From an uncultured Flaviramulus sp. (GTDB lineage: Bacteria; Bacteroidota; Bacteroidia; Flavobacteriales; Flavobacteriaceae): a stretch of 64,000 bases of DNA. This document shows positions 54,971 to 63,840 of the stretch, in pieces (positions within the stretch are counted from its first letter, which is position 1; each line of letters begins with the position of its first letter). The stretch is taken from assembly GCA_947501105.1 (NCBI GenBank), contig CANMUP010000001.1:248001-312000 (forward strand), given 5' to 3'. Both the position numbers and the translations under genes were made by a program. Under the pieces are notes generated by a model. It did not search any database, was not told the origin of the DNA, and was given only the letters and a program-made list of their open reading frames with translations.

Positions 54971-55831
54971 CTAAAAGAATAAGTGTTTTATAGCTCTTAA
55001 CAAGCTATCTCTCCAATGAGGTATTTCTATCCCTAAAGATGTTTTTATTTTAGTTTTGTCCATAACACTAAAAATAGGTCGCTGAGCTGGTGTTGGATAA
55101 TTTTGTGTCTTTATTGGGTTCACTTTTATTTTTGTGTTAGTTTCTTTAAAAATAGCTTTTGCAAAATCATACCAGCTAACTTCACCTAAATTACTATAAT
55201 GATAGGTTCCGTAACTTTGTGCTTTTGTGTTTATAATATGAATAATAACCTCAGCTAAATCTCTAGCATAAGTTGGTGTGCCAATCTGATCATTAACTAT
55301 ACTAATGCTATCTCGTGTTTCGGCTAAACTCAACATAGTTTTCATAAAATTATTCCCATATTCGGAATATAACCATGATGTTCTTATAATATAATGCTCT
55401 TTTAAAACTTGCTGTATTTCAACCTCGCCTTGTAATTTAGATGCTCCATATACATTAATTGGTTTCGCAACATCTGCTTCAGTATATGGTTTGTTTTTTT
55501 TGCCATCAAATATAAAATCGGTCGAAATATGAATTAAAATTGCCCCATATTCATTGCAAACAATTGCTAATTTTTTTGCCCCTAATGCATTTATTTCAAA
55601 CGCTTTATCAATCTCCGTTTCTGCTTTATCAACAGCTGTATAAGCCGCACAATTAATGCAATAATTTATATTCTCATTAGATTCAAAAAAATTCTGTACC
55701 TGCTGCAAATCACAAATATCTAACTCTTGATAATCTGTATATATAAAATTTAAATGATCATATTGCCTTTCAACATCCTTTATACAACTTGCTAATTGTC
55801 CGTTACCTCCCGTAACCAAAACATTTATCAT
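54971..55831 (-). CDS. rfbD: dTDP-4-dehydrorhamnose reductase
   Basis: The final step of dTDP-L-rhamnose synthesis. It shows VTGGNGQLASCIKD at the N-terminus, NCAAYTAVDKAE, STDFIFDGKKN and the YGASKLQGE catalytic Tyr/Lys (about 128-136). Length 286 is normal. It is the last gene of rfbBACD and overlaps rfbC by four bases. Confidence 0.95.
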   Translation of the reverse strand: MINVLVTGGNGQLASCIKDVERQYDHLNFIYTDYQELDICDLQQVQNFFESNENINYCINCAAYTAVDKAETEIDKAFEINALGAKKLAIVCNEYGAILIHISTDFIFDGKKNKPYTEADVAKPINVYGASKLQGEVEIQQVLKEHYIIRTSWLYSEYGNNFMKTMLSLAETRDSISIVNDQIGTPTYARDLAEVIIHIINTKAQSYGTYHYSNLGEVSWYDFAKAIFKETNTKIKVNPIKTQNYPTPAQRPIFSVMDKTKIKTSLGIEIPHWRDSLLRAIKHLFF

Positions 55832-56373
55832 AAATCAGCCTTTTTTAAAGTTGGTAATTCTAAATCCTTTTCGGAAACTATGAATTCCTTTTCGTCTAAT
55901 TTCCAATCAATATTCAGATCTTTATCATCAAAAATAATGCCTCCTTCGGCTGCTTTATTGTAAAAATTATCACATTTATATGAAAAAATAGTGTAATCTT
56001 CTAAGACAATAAATCCATGACCAAATCCTCGAGGAACAAACAGTTGTGTTTTATTTTTTTCAGAGAGTTCAATAATAATATGTTCTCCGAACGTTGGTGA
56101 ATTTTTTCTTAAATCGACAGCAACATCTAACACCTTGCCTTTTACAACCCTAACCAGTTTAGCTTGCGCGTGCACTCCAATTTGATAATGAAGACCCCTT
56201 AACACACCTTTAGACGATTTTGATTCATTATCCTGAACAAAGCTCACATTTGTTCCTGTTAATTCACTAAAGGTTTTTGCATTGAATGTTTCAAAAAAAT
56301 AACCTCTATTGTCTTCAAAAACATTAGGCTCTATTATAAAGCACCCCTTTAGCTTTGTTTCTTTTATTGTCAT
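55828..56373 (-). CDS. rfbC: dTDP-4-dehydrorhamnose 3,5-epimerase
   Basis: A cupin epimerase: EPNVFEDNRGYFFETF, VQDNESKSSKGVLRGLHYQ (about 46-64, with catalytic His) and VDLRKNSPTFG with the following Asp/Tyr region. It makes dTDP-4-dehydro-L-rhamnose. The length is 181. It overlaps rfbA by one base (TAATG type). Confidence 0.95.
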   Translation of the reverse strand: MTIKETKLKGCFIIEPNVFEDNRGYFFETFNAKTFSELTGTNVSFVQDNESKSSKGVLRGLHYQIGVHAQAKLVRVVKGKVLDVAVDLRKNSPTFGEHIIIELSEKNKTQLFVPRGFGHGFIVLEDYTIFSYKCDNFYNKAAEGGIIFDDKDLNIDWKLDEKEFIVSEKDLELPTLKKADL

Positions 56374-57239
56374 TACTTTTTATTTAATAACCCTAAAAGG
56401 TTTTTTCCATAACCACTTTTAAGAAGTGGCTTTGCTAAATTTTTAAATTCAGCCTCATTAATATACCCCATTTCAAAAGCTGCTGCTTCAATAGATCCAA
56501 TCTTTAAGCCCTGTCTTTCTTCGATAACTTCAACAAATTGAGAAGCTTGCATTAATGATTGAAACGTCCCTGTATCTAACCAAGCTGTTCCTCTATCTAG
56601 AATACTAACACTGAGTTTATTTTGTTTTAAATACTCTTTATTAACGTCTGTAATTTCTAGTTCACCTCTATGGCTAGGTAAAATATTTTTTGCAATTTGA
56701 ACAACAGAATTATCATAAAAATAAATTCCAGGAACAGCAAAATTAGATTTAGGCTGGTTTGGTTTTTCTTCTATTGAAATCGCTTGACCAGAATTATCGA
56801 ACTCCACAACTCCGTAACGTTCTGGATCATGTACTCTGTAGGCATAAATAATTCCGCCTTCAGGGTCATTATTTGCTTGTAATAGCTTAGATAGTCCAGA
56901 CCCATAAAAAATATTATCTCCCAAAATGAGGGCTACCTTATCCTTTTCAATAAAATCTGCTCCAATTATAAAAGCTTCAGCAAGGCCTTTAGGTTCTTCT
57001 TGGATAGCATATTCAAATTTGCATCCATATTTTTTACCATCTCCTAATAAGTCTTTAAATAAAGGAAGATCTTTAGGTGTTGAAATAATTAGTATTTCGT
57101 TAATTCCAGCATACATTAAAGTTGACAGAGGGTAATAAATCATGGGTTTATCATAAATAGGCATCAACTGCTTACTTATTGTTAATGTTAATGGGTGAAG
57201 TCTTGTTCCAGACCCTCCAGCTAATATAATTCCTTTCAT
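56373..57239 (-). CDS. rfbA: Glucose-1-phosphate thymidylyltransferase
   Basis: The first rhamnose-pathway step. It shows [13 protein letters not shown] (about 6-18), [17 protein letters not shown] and the sugar-binding [11 protein letters not shown]. Length 288 is normal. It is separated from rfbB by three bases and begins with ATG at 57239. Confidence 0.96.
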   Translation of the reverse strand: MKGIILAGGSGTRLHPLTLTISKQLMPIYDKPMIYYPLSTLMYAGINEILIISTPKDLPLFKDLLGDGKKYGCKFEYAIQEEPKGLAEAFIIGADFIEKDKVALILGDNIFYGSGLSKLLQANNDPEGGIIYAYRVHDPERYGVVEFDNSGQAISIEEKPNQPKSNFAVPGIYFYDNSVVQIAKNILPSHRGELEITDVNKEYLKQNKLSVSILDRGTAWLDTGTFQSLMQASQFVEVIEERQGLKIGSIEAAAFEMGYINEAEFKNLAKPLLKSGYGKNLLGLLNKK

Positions 57240-57242
57240 CTG

Positions 57243-58286
57243 CTAACTATATTGTTTTTTATAATATGACTTGTACGCGCCACTGGTTACGTTATTAAGC
57301 CAATCTTCATTGTTTAAATACCAATCTATAGTTTTCTTTAAGCCTTCTTCAAAAGTTACTGACGGCATCCACCCTAACTCTTTTTTGATTTTAGACGCAT
57401 CTATAGCATATCTTAAATCATGTCCTGGGCGATCTTTAACATACGTTATAAGTTGTTCAGATACCCCTTCTTCGTATCCTAATTTATTATCCATTTGCTT
57501 ACAAAGAAGCTTAACTAGATCTATGTTTTTCCATTCATTAAACCCTCCAATATTATAGGTTTCGCCTAACTTTCCTTTATGAAAAACTAAATCAATTGCT
57601 TTTGCGTGATCTTTAACATAGAGCCAATCTCTGGTATAGTTCCCATCTCCATAGACTGGCAATGCTTTTTTATTAATAATATTATTTATAAATAATGGTA
57701 TTAATTTTTCAGGAAACTGATTCTGCCCATAATTGTTTGAACAATTAGTAATTACATAAGGTATTCCATAAGTTTCTCCATAAGCCCTAACAAAGTGGTC
57801 TGAGCTTGCCTTTGAAGCAGAGTATGGTGAGTTTGGGTCGTATGATGTTGTTTCAGTAAACAACCCTTTTTGCCCTAAAGTCCCGTAAACCTCATCTGTA
57901 CTAATGTGATAGAATAATTTATTTTTAAAATCCGCTCTCCAGAGGTTTTTAAAAGCATTCAATAAAATCATAGTTCCAATAACATTAGTTTTTACAAATG
58001 CTAATGGGTCTTCGATGGATCTATCTACATGAGATTCTGCGGCTAAATGAATCACTTTTAAAAATTTATGAGTATTGAAAAGAGTGTTTATAAAACCTTC
58101 ATCTGTAATGTCTCCTTTGATAAAAAAATAATTAGGCTTTTCTTCAATATCACTTAAATTTTCTAGGTTCCCAGCATAAGTTAGTGCATCCACATTATAA
58201 ATATGGTAATTAGGATAAGATTTCACAAACAATCTAACCACATGAGATCCTATAAATCCAGCTCCTCCAGTAATTAAAATATTCAT
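57243..58286 (-). CDS. rfbB: dTDP-glucose 4,6-dehydratase
   Basis: SDR enzyme with TGGAGFIGSHVVRLF, AAESHVDRSI, STDEVYGTLG and the catalytic YSASKASSDH (about 156-165). It forms dTDP-4-keto-6-deoxyglucose. It overlaps the Wzz-like gene by one base. It is the first rfb gene in the direction of transcription. Confidence 0.96.
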   Translation of the reverse strand: MNILITGGAGFIGSHVVRLFVKSYPNYHIYNVDALTYAGNLENLSDIEEKPNYFFIKGDITDEGFINTLFNTHKFLKVIHLAAESHVDRSIEDPLAFVKTNVIGTMILLNAFKNLWRADFKNKLFYHISTDEVYGTLGQKGLFTETTSYDPNSPYSASKASSDHFVRAYGETYGIPYVITNCSNNYGQNQFPEKLIPLFINNIINKKALPVYGDGNYTRDWLYVKDHAKAIDLVFHKGKLGETYNIGGFNEWKNIDLVKLLCKQMDNKLGYEEGVSEQLITYVKDRPGHDLRYAIDASKIKKELGWMPSVTFEEGLKKTIDWYLNNEDWLNNVTSGAYKSYYKKQYS

Positions 58287-59359
58287 TATATCTTATCTTT
58301 AAAACGTTCTAAAAATTTAATGAACTCTAATCCAAATAATGTTAAAAAAGTAAGCGCTAGTAAAATAAACGCATAATACATTTTAGGGCTAATAGATTTG
58401 CCAAAGATTTCTTTTCTGTTATCAATTGACCCACTATCTTGTTTGCTTGATGTTATTTCAATAATATGCTCTTTATCGGCAATATCTCTTTCAATTTTAG
58501 CTAGTTGTTGCCTCAATTCTAGGTCATTTTTGTAAAGGTCAAATTCTCGTGTTTTTTCCTTATCATTAGCTCCTTCAAAAGTAATACCAATTTCAGATCC
58601 TGTTTTATTGCTAATAGATTTTTCAAGCACTCTTTTATACGTGCTTTGCAAAGAATCAGATTTTATTAATGCTTCTTTTAGATAGTCAGATCTATTAGAT
58701 AATTCTTTTAAATCTTTTTCTTGCTCTCTTTTAAAGTATTCGCTTAAATTAATGTTTTCAATAATTTTACTAAAAGCCGGTTTAAAACTATTTCTTTGCT
58801 TTGCTTTAATTGTTATTTGTTGGTATTGATGATTATAATCTCTGTCGTTCTTTAAAAAAGATTCATATTCAACTGATGAAGCGACTGTAGAATCAAGTGC
58901 TTTCAAATAATTGTTATATTCTTTAAGTTTTTGATTTTCACTAATTACAGATTCAATTTCAAAATTTATAACAGATGACAATTCATTTTCTTGCATCCCT
59001 AAAACGTTTTCTAAAGTACGTACATCTCCTTGAGCAATTAAATCATTATAATAACTAATTGCATTATATAAATTCTCGCCTGTTTTATAATTTTGCTTTA
59101 CAGTAATATAGGATTTATAAACTGGCTCTGATGTTTTTTCAAGCAGTATTCCTAATGCAATTCCTACTACTCCAGCTATAACAAATTTTATAAAGTGTTT
59201 TTTTAAGAAAAACACCATCCATACAAAGGCTAAAAACAACTTATTAAAAATACTACCAATAAACTTAAAAAAGCGATCAAACATGTTGCCAATAAGCTTG
59301 AATAATTGTCCTAAATCGACTTCTTCAGATGGGTTTGATTGTGGCAAATCTTTACTCAT
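58286..59359 (-). CDS. Chain-length determinant (Wzz)-like protein
   Basis: The 357-residue protein has a hydrophobic helix near 55-75, a periplasmic coiled-coil-rich region (about 80-320; the opening SEPVYKSYITVKQNYKTGENL is the Wzz type) and a second helix near 328-348. Wzz proteins set polymer length with Wzy. An upstream N-terminal cytoplasmic extension of about 45 residues (LGQLFKLIGNMFDRFFKFI, amphipathic) is unusual. It starts the polysaccharide array just before rfbB. Confidence 0.82.
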   Translation of the reverse strand: MSKDLPQSNPSEEVDLGQLFKLIGNMFDRFFKFIGSIFNKLFLAFVWMVFFLKKHFIKFVIAGVVGIALGILLEKTSEPVYKSYITVKQNYKTGENLYNAISYYNDLIAQGDVRTLENVLGMQENELSSVINFEIESVISENQKLKEYNNYLKALDSTVASSVEYESFLKNDRDYNHQYQQITIKAKQRNSFKPAFSKIIENINLSEYFKREQEKDLKELSNRSDYLKEALIKSDSLQSTYKRVLEKSISNKTGSEIGITFEGANDKEKTREFDLYKNDLELRQQLAKIERDIADKEHIIEITSSKQDSGSIDNRKEIFGKSISPKMYYAFILLALTFLTLFGLEFIKFLERFKDKI

Positions 59360-59370
59360 AATATCTTTTG

Positions 59371-61050
59371 TTAATTAAATAGTTGTTCTAATATTTTTCT
59401 TGTAATTAAATATGTTGGTTTTACACCTGATGTTCCTAATCCACCCGACGCTAAAGTGCTTCCTGTTTCTAATGGATTATCACTAGCATAATACGCATAG
59501 CGCACTTTTACATTTGGGTTTATACTATTTCTAACTTTTGAAGCTGCTTGAATAGCTTTTTGATAATGTGCTCCTTCCATTTCTAAACCAATAACGCTCC
59601 ATGTTGAATTATAAAAGAATTTTAAAATGTCTTTATTCTGTAGCGATGTTCCTAAAACCGTAATCATTGACCCTTCATAAACATTAACACCTTGCCCTTC
59701 TAAATCTGCTTTTTTCAATTCATTTGTAAAAGGGTAATTATCTGCTGTTCCTTCAAAAATATGCGCCGTTGGAATCATAATATCTCCTTTTCCTCCTTCT
59801 AAAATCCCAGCTTTACCCATTATGGATATAGATTCTACATTCAAATGTATCTTTTTCTCGTTTACTTTATATGGCTTCAATAATTCGTCAATAGTTTCAT
59901 AGGCCTGCTCTCCAAAAGCATAATCCATAACTACTATCACTGGTTTTTTTGATTTTAGAAGCGTTTCATTTGCTTTTATGTCAATTTTTGAAGCATCCAT
60001 TTTATCGGTATCAAAAATTTGAACATCTATATTTGTACCCGAAGTGTCTTCTATATAAATCATACCCCGAAGCAACGCTTCTTTAGTCACTTTATTTCTG
60101 AGACTTTCACTTTCTTTTTGACTTAAAGACTCATAAACCTCAAAAATATCTTTTTTAGATTTTAAAGCGTTTGGTGCAAAAAGCGTATTCATAACACTAT
60201 GCATATTTGCACTAATAATATGTATAGGCCTTTCTAATAAATTGTTTTTATGTAAAGTTTCCTTAATAGTATTTGCCCAAATCTCACCATGAATATGGTG
60301 ACCAAGACGCTCTCTAAGCACCGGACTAAAAGTAACCGTTCTTTTATTATTATTTATTTGCTCTTCTATAGCCAATTTACCCAACCAATATACAATATGT
60401 AATAAGCGTTCTGGTTGTTTTGGAGTGGCAAAATTAGAATACACGTCTCTTAATTCATTAAAAGTACGGCCTAAAATATTTGCTGTATGAGTAATAGCAA
60501 TTTCGCGTTCTGGTTGTGTTAGTTTTTTTGTTGATAAAACCGCTTTTTCTAACTTAACCCAATCTCTTGTTGTTTTTCCTTTGTCGTCAATAATAACACG
60601 ACTACTTATTTTATGTGACTCTACAAAAAGAAAAGTAAGGTGCGTTAAAATATCGTAGATTTCTGAGCGACCTCTAGTAATCTCAATATTCATTTGTTCG
60701 TCGTCTATTCTATAACAATTCCGACGTCTTTTTGGTGGAATTATAGGCTTAAAGTGGGAGTCTGAATACCCTTCATCACTTGTTAAGTTTATAAAAGTAC
60801 ATTCTTCAATACCTATTGGCAATCTGTCAATTACATAAAGCAAACCTTCTAATTCTGCTTTTTCATCGCCTATTGATCCATATATTTCTGGTCTCAATAA
60901 TAATAATGATTGTCGCAAAGTTTCGCCCGAAACGCCCATAGGTTTATAAAACCCTCTGTTAAACAAATGGCGCATAGTAATGTACATTCTCTCAATAGCA
61001 TTCGAGCTTTCTTGCGCTCTCGTTCTTTCGTGATGTTTCTTTTTACTCAT
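59371..61050 (-). CDS. DUF6909-type protein with nucleoside phosphorylase-like C-terminus
   Basis: I start at ATG 61050; the frame can extend to 61068. The 559-residue protein has an Arg-rich N-terminal region (SNAIERMYITMRHLFNRGFYKP) that I recall from flavobacterial DUF6909. The last 230 residues carry features of the purine nucleoside phosphorylase/MTA nucleosidase fold: MGKAGILEGGKGDIMIPTAH (phosphate or nucleoside loop), VIGLEMEGAH with the ribose-binding Glu-Met-Glu motif (about residue 490), and YYASDNP with the general-acid Asp, 32 residues later. No signal peptide is visible. A nucleosidase-like activity is an inference. Confidence 0.75.
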   Translation of the reverse strand: MSKKKHHERTRAQESSNAIERMYITMRHLFNRGFYKPMGVSGETLRQSLLLLRPEIYGSIGDEKAELEGLLYVIDRLPIGIEECTFINLTSDEGYSDSHFKPIIPPKRRRNCYRIDDEQMNIEITRGRSEIYDILTHLTFLFVESHKISSRVIIDDKGKTTRDWVKLEKAVLSTKKLTQPEREIAITHTANILGRTFNELRDVYSNFATPKQPERLLHIVYWLGKLAIEEQINNNKRTVTFSPVLRERLGHHIHGEIWANTIKETLHKNNLLERPIHIISANMHSVMNTLFAPNALKSKKDIFEVYESLSQKESESLRNKVTKEALLRGMIYIEDTSGTNIDVQIFDTDKMDASKIDIKANETLLKSKKPVIVVMDYAFGEQAYETIDELLKPYKVNEKKIHLNVESISIMGKAGILEGGKGDIMIPTAHIFEGTADNYPFTNELKKADLEGQGVNVYEGSMITVLGTSLQNKDILKFFYNSTWSVIGLEMEGAHYQKAIQAASKVRNSINPNVKVRYAYYASDNPLETGSTLASGGLGTSGVKPTYLITRKILEQLFN

Positions 61051-61065
61051 AAATTTTAATTCTTG

Positions 61066-61073
61066 CAAAGATA
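61066..61073 (-). promoter_or_regulatory. -7 box for the DUF6909 gene
   Basis: The minus strand reads TAtcTTTG, 15 bases before the ATG at 61050, in the 44-base gap after the GH3 gene. No -33 TTTG is seen. Confidence 0.45.
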
Positions 61074-61094
61074 ATACTATTTGCCTTAATTAGA

Positions 61095-62579
61095 TTATGA
61101 AAAACCTTTAACAATATTTCTATCGTTTGATAATCGAGGTATTTTATTTTGTCCACCCAATTTCCCAACAGACTTCATATAGTCTTGAAACCCTCCTTTT
61201 TTAACTTTAGTAATTTTAAGTGGTTGTAATACTTTGCCTTGTATTAAATCGAAATAATAACTGTTTTGTTTTTGAAGCGATTCATCTATTTTTTTTGTTA
61301 AAGTAGAAAGGTTTTCTGGTTCGTTTTCAAATTCAACAAACCACTCATGGTAAGGCAATCCTACTTTTGGGCTTATTTGAGGTGCCACCGTAAACTCCGA
61401 AACACTTACGTTCGTATTTCGTATAGCTTCTTGCATAGCTTGTTCAACTTCCTTTCCAATTACATGTTCACCAAAAGCAGATATAAAATGCTTTATTCTG
61501 CCAGAAACAATAACTCGATAAGGTTTTGTTGATGTAAACTCTACTGTGTCTCCAATATTATAAGCCCAAAGCCCTGCATTGGTTGAAATTATCATCACAT
61601 AATTTACACCTACCTCAACAGCTGCAAGAGTAATTCTTTTTGGTGTTTCATTAAAAAACTCTTCAGCTTTTATAAACTCATAAAAAATGCCTGAATTTAA
61701 TTGGAGTAACATCCCTTTTTCGTTTTGTTTGTCTTGAAAAGCAAAAAAGCCTTCACTTGCTGGATACAATTCAATGCTATCTACTTTTCTACCAATAAGA
61801 TTTTCAAATTTTGCTCTGTAAGGCTCATAATTTACGCCTCCAAAAATGAAGAGGTTAAAATTTTTAAAAATATCACCAACCTGTTTTCCTGTTCTGTGTT
61901 GAAGTTTTTCAAAATACATTTGAACCCATGATGGAATTCCAGAAATAATCGTCATATTTTCAGGTAGCGTTTCCTCTACAATTGCATCAACCTTAGTTTC
62001 CCAATCATCAATACAATTTGTTTTATAAGAGGGCATTCTGTTTTTTTGAAGATACTTAGGCACATAATGCGCTACAATACCTGAAAGCCTTCCTAATTGA
62101 ATACCGTTTTGCTCTTTCAAAACAGGACTTCCTTGTAAAAAAATCATTTTACCGTCTACAAATTTTGCGTTTCCTGTCTCTTTAATATACATTAAAATAG
62201 CATTCCTTGCAGCATCAACATGAGTAGGCATACTTTCTTTTGTGATAGGAATATATTTAGAGCCTGACGTTGTTCCAGATGTTTTAGCAAAATAAATAGG
62301 TTTCCCTGTCCAAAGTATATTTTCTTCGCCTGCAACTACTTTTTCGACATAAGGTTTTAGCCCTTCGTAATCTCTAATAGGAACACGTTTTACAAAATCT
62401 GAATGATTGTTTATACTTATAAAGTCGTGGTCTTTTCCAAATTCTGTTTCAGCCGCTTTGCTTATTAAATTTTGAAAAACTTTTTCTTGTGTTTCAATAG
62501 GGTTGTTTGCCCATTTTTGAATACTCTTATAAACACGTTTTGCTAAGGATTTAGCGATAGCAGGTTTTAATGATAGCAT
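61095..62579 (-). CDS. GH3-family acyl-adenylating protein
   Basis: The 494-residue protein belongs to the GH3 auxin-responsive promoter family: the P-loop-like KTSGTTSGSKYIPITKE (about residues 110-125), ELYPASEGFFAFQ (A5-like motif, about 285-297), NIGDTVEF, and the RIKHFISAFGEHVIGKEVEQAM C-terminal start. Plant GH3 enzymes link acids to amino acids; bacterial members have no established substrate that I know. It starts immediately next to the M23 peptidase gene (one base overlap region) and would be co-transcribed with it. Confidence 0.88.
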   Translation of the reverse strand: MLSLKPAIAKSLAKRVYKSIQKWANNPIETQEKVFQNLISKAAETEFGKDHDFISINNHSDFVKRVPIRDYEGLKPYVEKVVAGEENILWTGKPIYFAKTSGTTSGSKYIPITKESMPTHVDAARNAILMYIKETGNAKFVDGKMIFLQGSPVLKEQNGIQLGRLSGIVAHYVPKYLQKNRMPSYKTNCIDDWETKVDAIVEETLPENMTIISGIPSWVQMYFEKLQHRTGKQVGDIFKNFNLFIFGGVNYEPYRAKFENLIGRKVDSIELYPASEGFFAFQDKQNEKGMLLQLNSGIFYEFIKAEEFFNETPKRITLAAVEVGVNYVMIISTNAGLWAYNIGDTVEFTSTKPYRVIVSGRIKHFISAFGEHVIGKEVEQAMQEAIRNTNVSVSEFTVAPQISPKVGLPYHEWFVEFENEPENLSTLTKKIDESLQKQNSYYFDLIQGKVLQPLKITKVKKGGFQDYMKSVGKLGGQNKIPRLSNDRNIVKGFS

Positions 62580-63449
62580 TTATTTAAAATCTATAAAGTT
62601 TGTTGGATTAATTGGGTAACCATCGTTCCAAAGTTCGAAATGTAAATGTGGGCCTGTAGAAAGCTCTCCAGAATTCCCAGCAGTAGCAATTACTTCACCC
62701 GCTTTTACCAAATCGCCTTGTGTTTTTGTCAAAGCCGCATTATGTTTGTAAACAGAAATCAACCCATAACTGTGCTCTATAATAATTACATGCCCCGTAC
62801 TTGTTGTCCATTCTGCAAAAATTACAATACCGTCGGCAGTGGCTTTAATTGGCGCATCTTTAGCTACAACCACATCTACTGCGTAATGCTTTTCTTTAAG
62901 GTTATAAGGCTCACTTATAGTGCCGTTTACTGGAGGAAACAATACAAAATTTGCAGCCGATGTAGCCGATTCGAATAAATTGTATTTATCTTCTTTATCC
63001 ACTTTTTGGCGTAATAGTGAATCTTCTAAATTTGGATTTAAATCTACTTCACTAATTTCAAGTTTGGCAGCCTCAATTATAGAGTCTTTATTAAAATCTG
63101 TAGCACTAACATCACCTTGCAATACTTTTTTAATTGAGGAATAATACCGCTCGTTCATAGAAATAACTTGTTGTAGCGAATCAGTTTTATAATTAAGTTC
63201 TATGGCTTTCTTTTTTAATTTAGTTGAAGAATATCCAGGAATGTACTCTCTAAGAGGTGTAAAAGCAATTAATGCATAAGTAGCACTTATTAAAAGAATA
63301 ACAGATATTGACGCTAATACAAATACGTTTAATCGTGTTAATTTAAAAGATAAGCGCTCCTCAAAAGTGTTTTCGTTTAGAATAACTAACCGATACTTAT
63401 CAAGAAGTTTTCGTTTTATTTTTTTAGATTCTTTTTTTTTGTCCTTCAT
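62580..63449 (-). CDS. M23 family metallopeptidase, membrane-anchored
   Basis: The 289-residue protein has one membrane helix (about 32-52), a coiled-coil segment (about 78-150) and a C-terminal LytM domain. Zinc ligands are intact: His in KHYAVDV (about 187-193) and the HLHFE motif (His268, His270). It should cut peptidoglycan cross-bridges in the periplasm, unlike the EnvC-like protein at 3937-5163. It is the first gene of a run with GH3, and its promoter is close to the ATG. Confidence 0.93.
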   Translation of the reverse strand: MKDKKKESKKIKRKLLDKYRLVILNENTFEERLSFKLTRLNVFVLASISVILLISATYALIAFTPLREYIPGYSSTKLKKKAIELNYKTDSLQQVISMNERYYSSIKKVLQGDVSATDFNKDSIIEAAKLEISEVDLNPNLEDSLLRQKVDKEDKYNLFESATSAANFVLFPPVNGTISEPYNLKEKHYAVDVVVAKDAPIKATADGIVIFAEWTTSTGHVIIIEHSYGLISVYKHNAALTKTQGDLVKAGEVIATAGNSGELSTGPHLHFELWNDGYPINPTNFIDFK

Positions 63450-63456
63450 TTAAAAA

Positions 63457-63464
63457 CAAAAATA
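63457..63464 (-). promoter_or_regulatory. -7 box for the M23 peptidase gene
   Basis: The minus strand reads TAttTTTG, ending 7 bases before the ATG at 63449. A near-leaderless transcript is implied. Confidence 0.45.
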
Positions 63465-63539
63465 TATAAAATTATTGCAAGACATGATTCTCTTTATGCT
63501 AAAGTTATGCTTAAAACGAGATTATTAAACTTTAATTAT

Positions 63540-63547
63540 TAACTTTG
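63540..63547 (+). promoter_or_regulatory. -7 box for tatA
   Basis: TAacTTTG is a full TAnnTTTG match, 17 bases before the tatA ATG at 63565. No -33 TTTG is seen. Confidence 0.5.
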
Positions 63548-63564
63548 CTTTTAAATTTAATATT

Positions 63565-63765
63565 ATGAGTTTATATATATTGCCATTAGCAATTGGCCCA
63601 ATGCAAATAACATTGATTGTTGTTGCTGTTTTATTATTGTTTGGAGGTAAAAAAATACCAGAACTAATGCGTGGTCTTGGTAGTGGTATTAAGGAATTTA
63701 AAGATGCTACTAAAGAAGAAGATAAGCTGAAGGACGACAAGAAAAAAGACGATAAAAAAGAATAG
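63565..63765 (+). CDS. tatA: Twin-arginine translocase subunit TatA
   Basis: The 66-residue protein has the classical TatA plan: a short periplasmic start, one membrane helix (about 12-27, [14 protein letters not shown]), the [23 protein letters not shown] hinge and amphipathic helix, and a charged Lys/Asp tail. TatA forms the pore of the folded-protein export machine with TatC, which is not in the window. A promoter precedes it and a terminator follows. Confidence 0.94.
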   Translation: MSLYILPLAIGPMQITLIVVAVLLLFGGKKIPELMRGLGSGIKEFKDATKEEDKLKDDKKKDDKKE

Positions 63766-63783
63766 AAGTATATTTTTTTAAAT

Positions 63784-63810
63784 AAAAACCAGCACAATGT
63801 GCTGGTTTTT
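63784..63810. terminator. Terminator after tatA (bidirectional)
   Basis: AAAAACCAGCAC (63784-63795) and GTGCTGGTTTTT (63799-63810) form a 12-bp stem with a three-base loop, ending in a T run on the plus strand and, by symmetry, on the minus strand. It separates tatA from the convergent partial gene. Confidence 0.88.
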
Positions 63811-63840
63811 TTGTGTTCAATTATAAGTAAGCAAGTCTTT

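Noticed and set aside
63525-63797. 90-codon minus-strand frame opposite tatA
   Set aside because: tatA is a clear match in the other direction with promoter and terminator.
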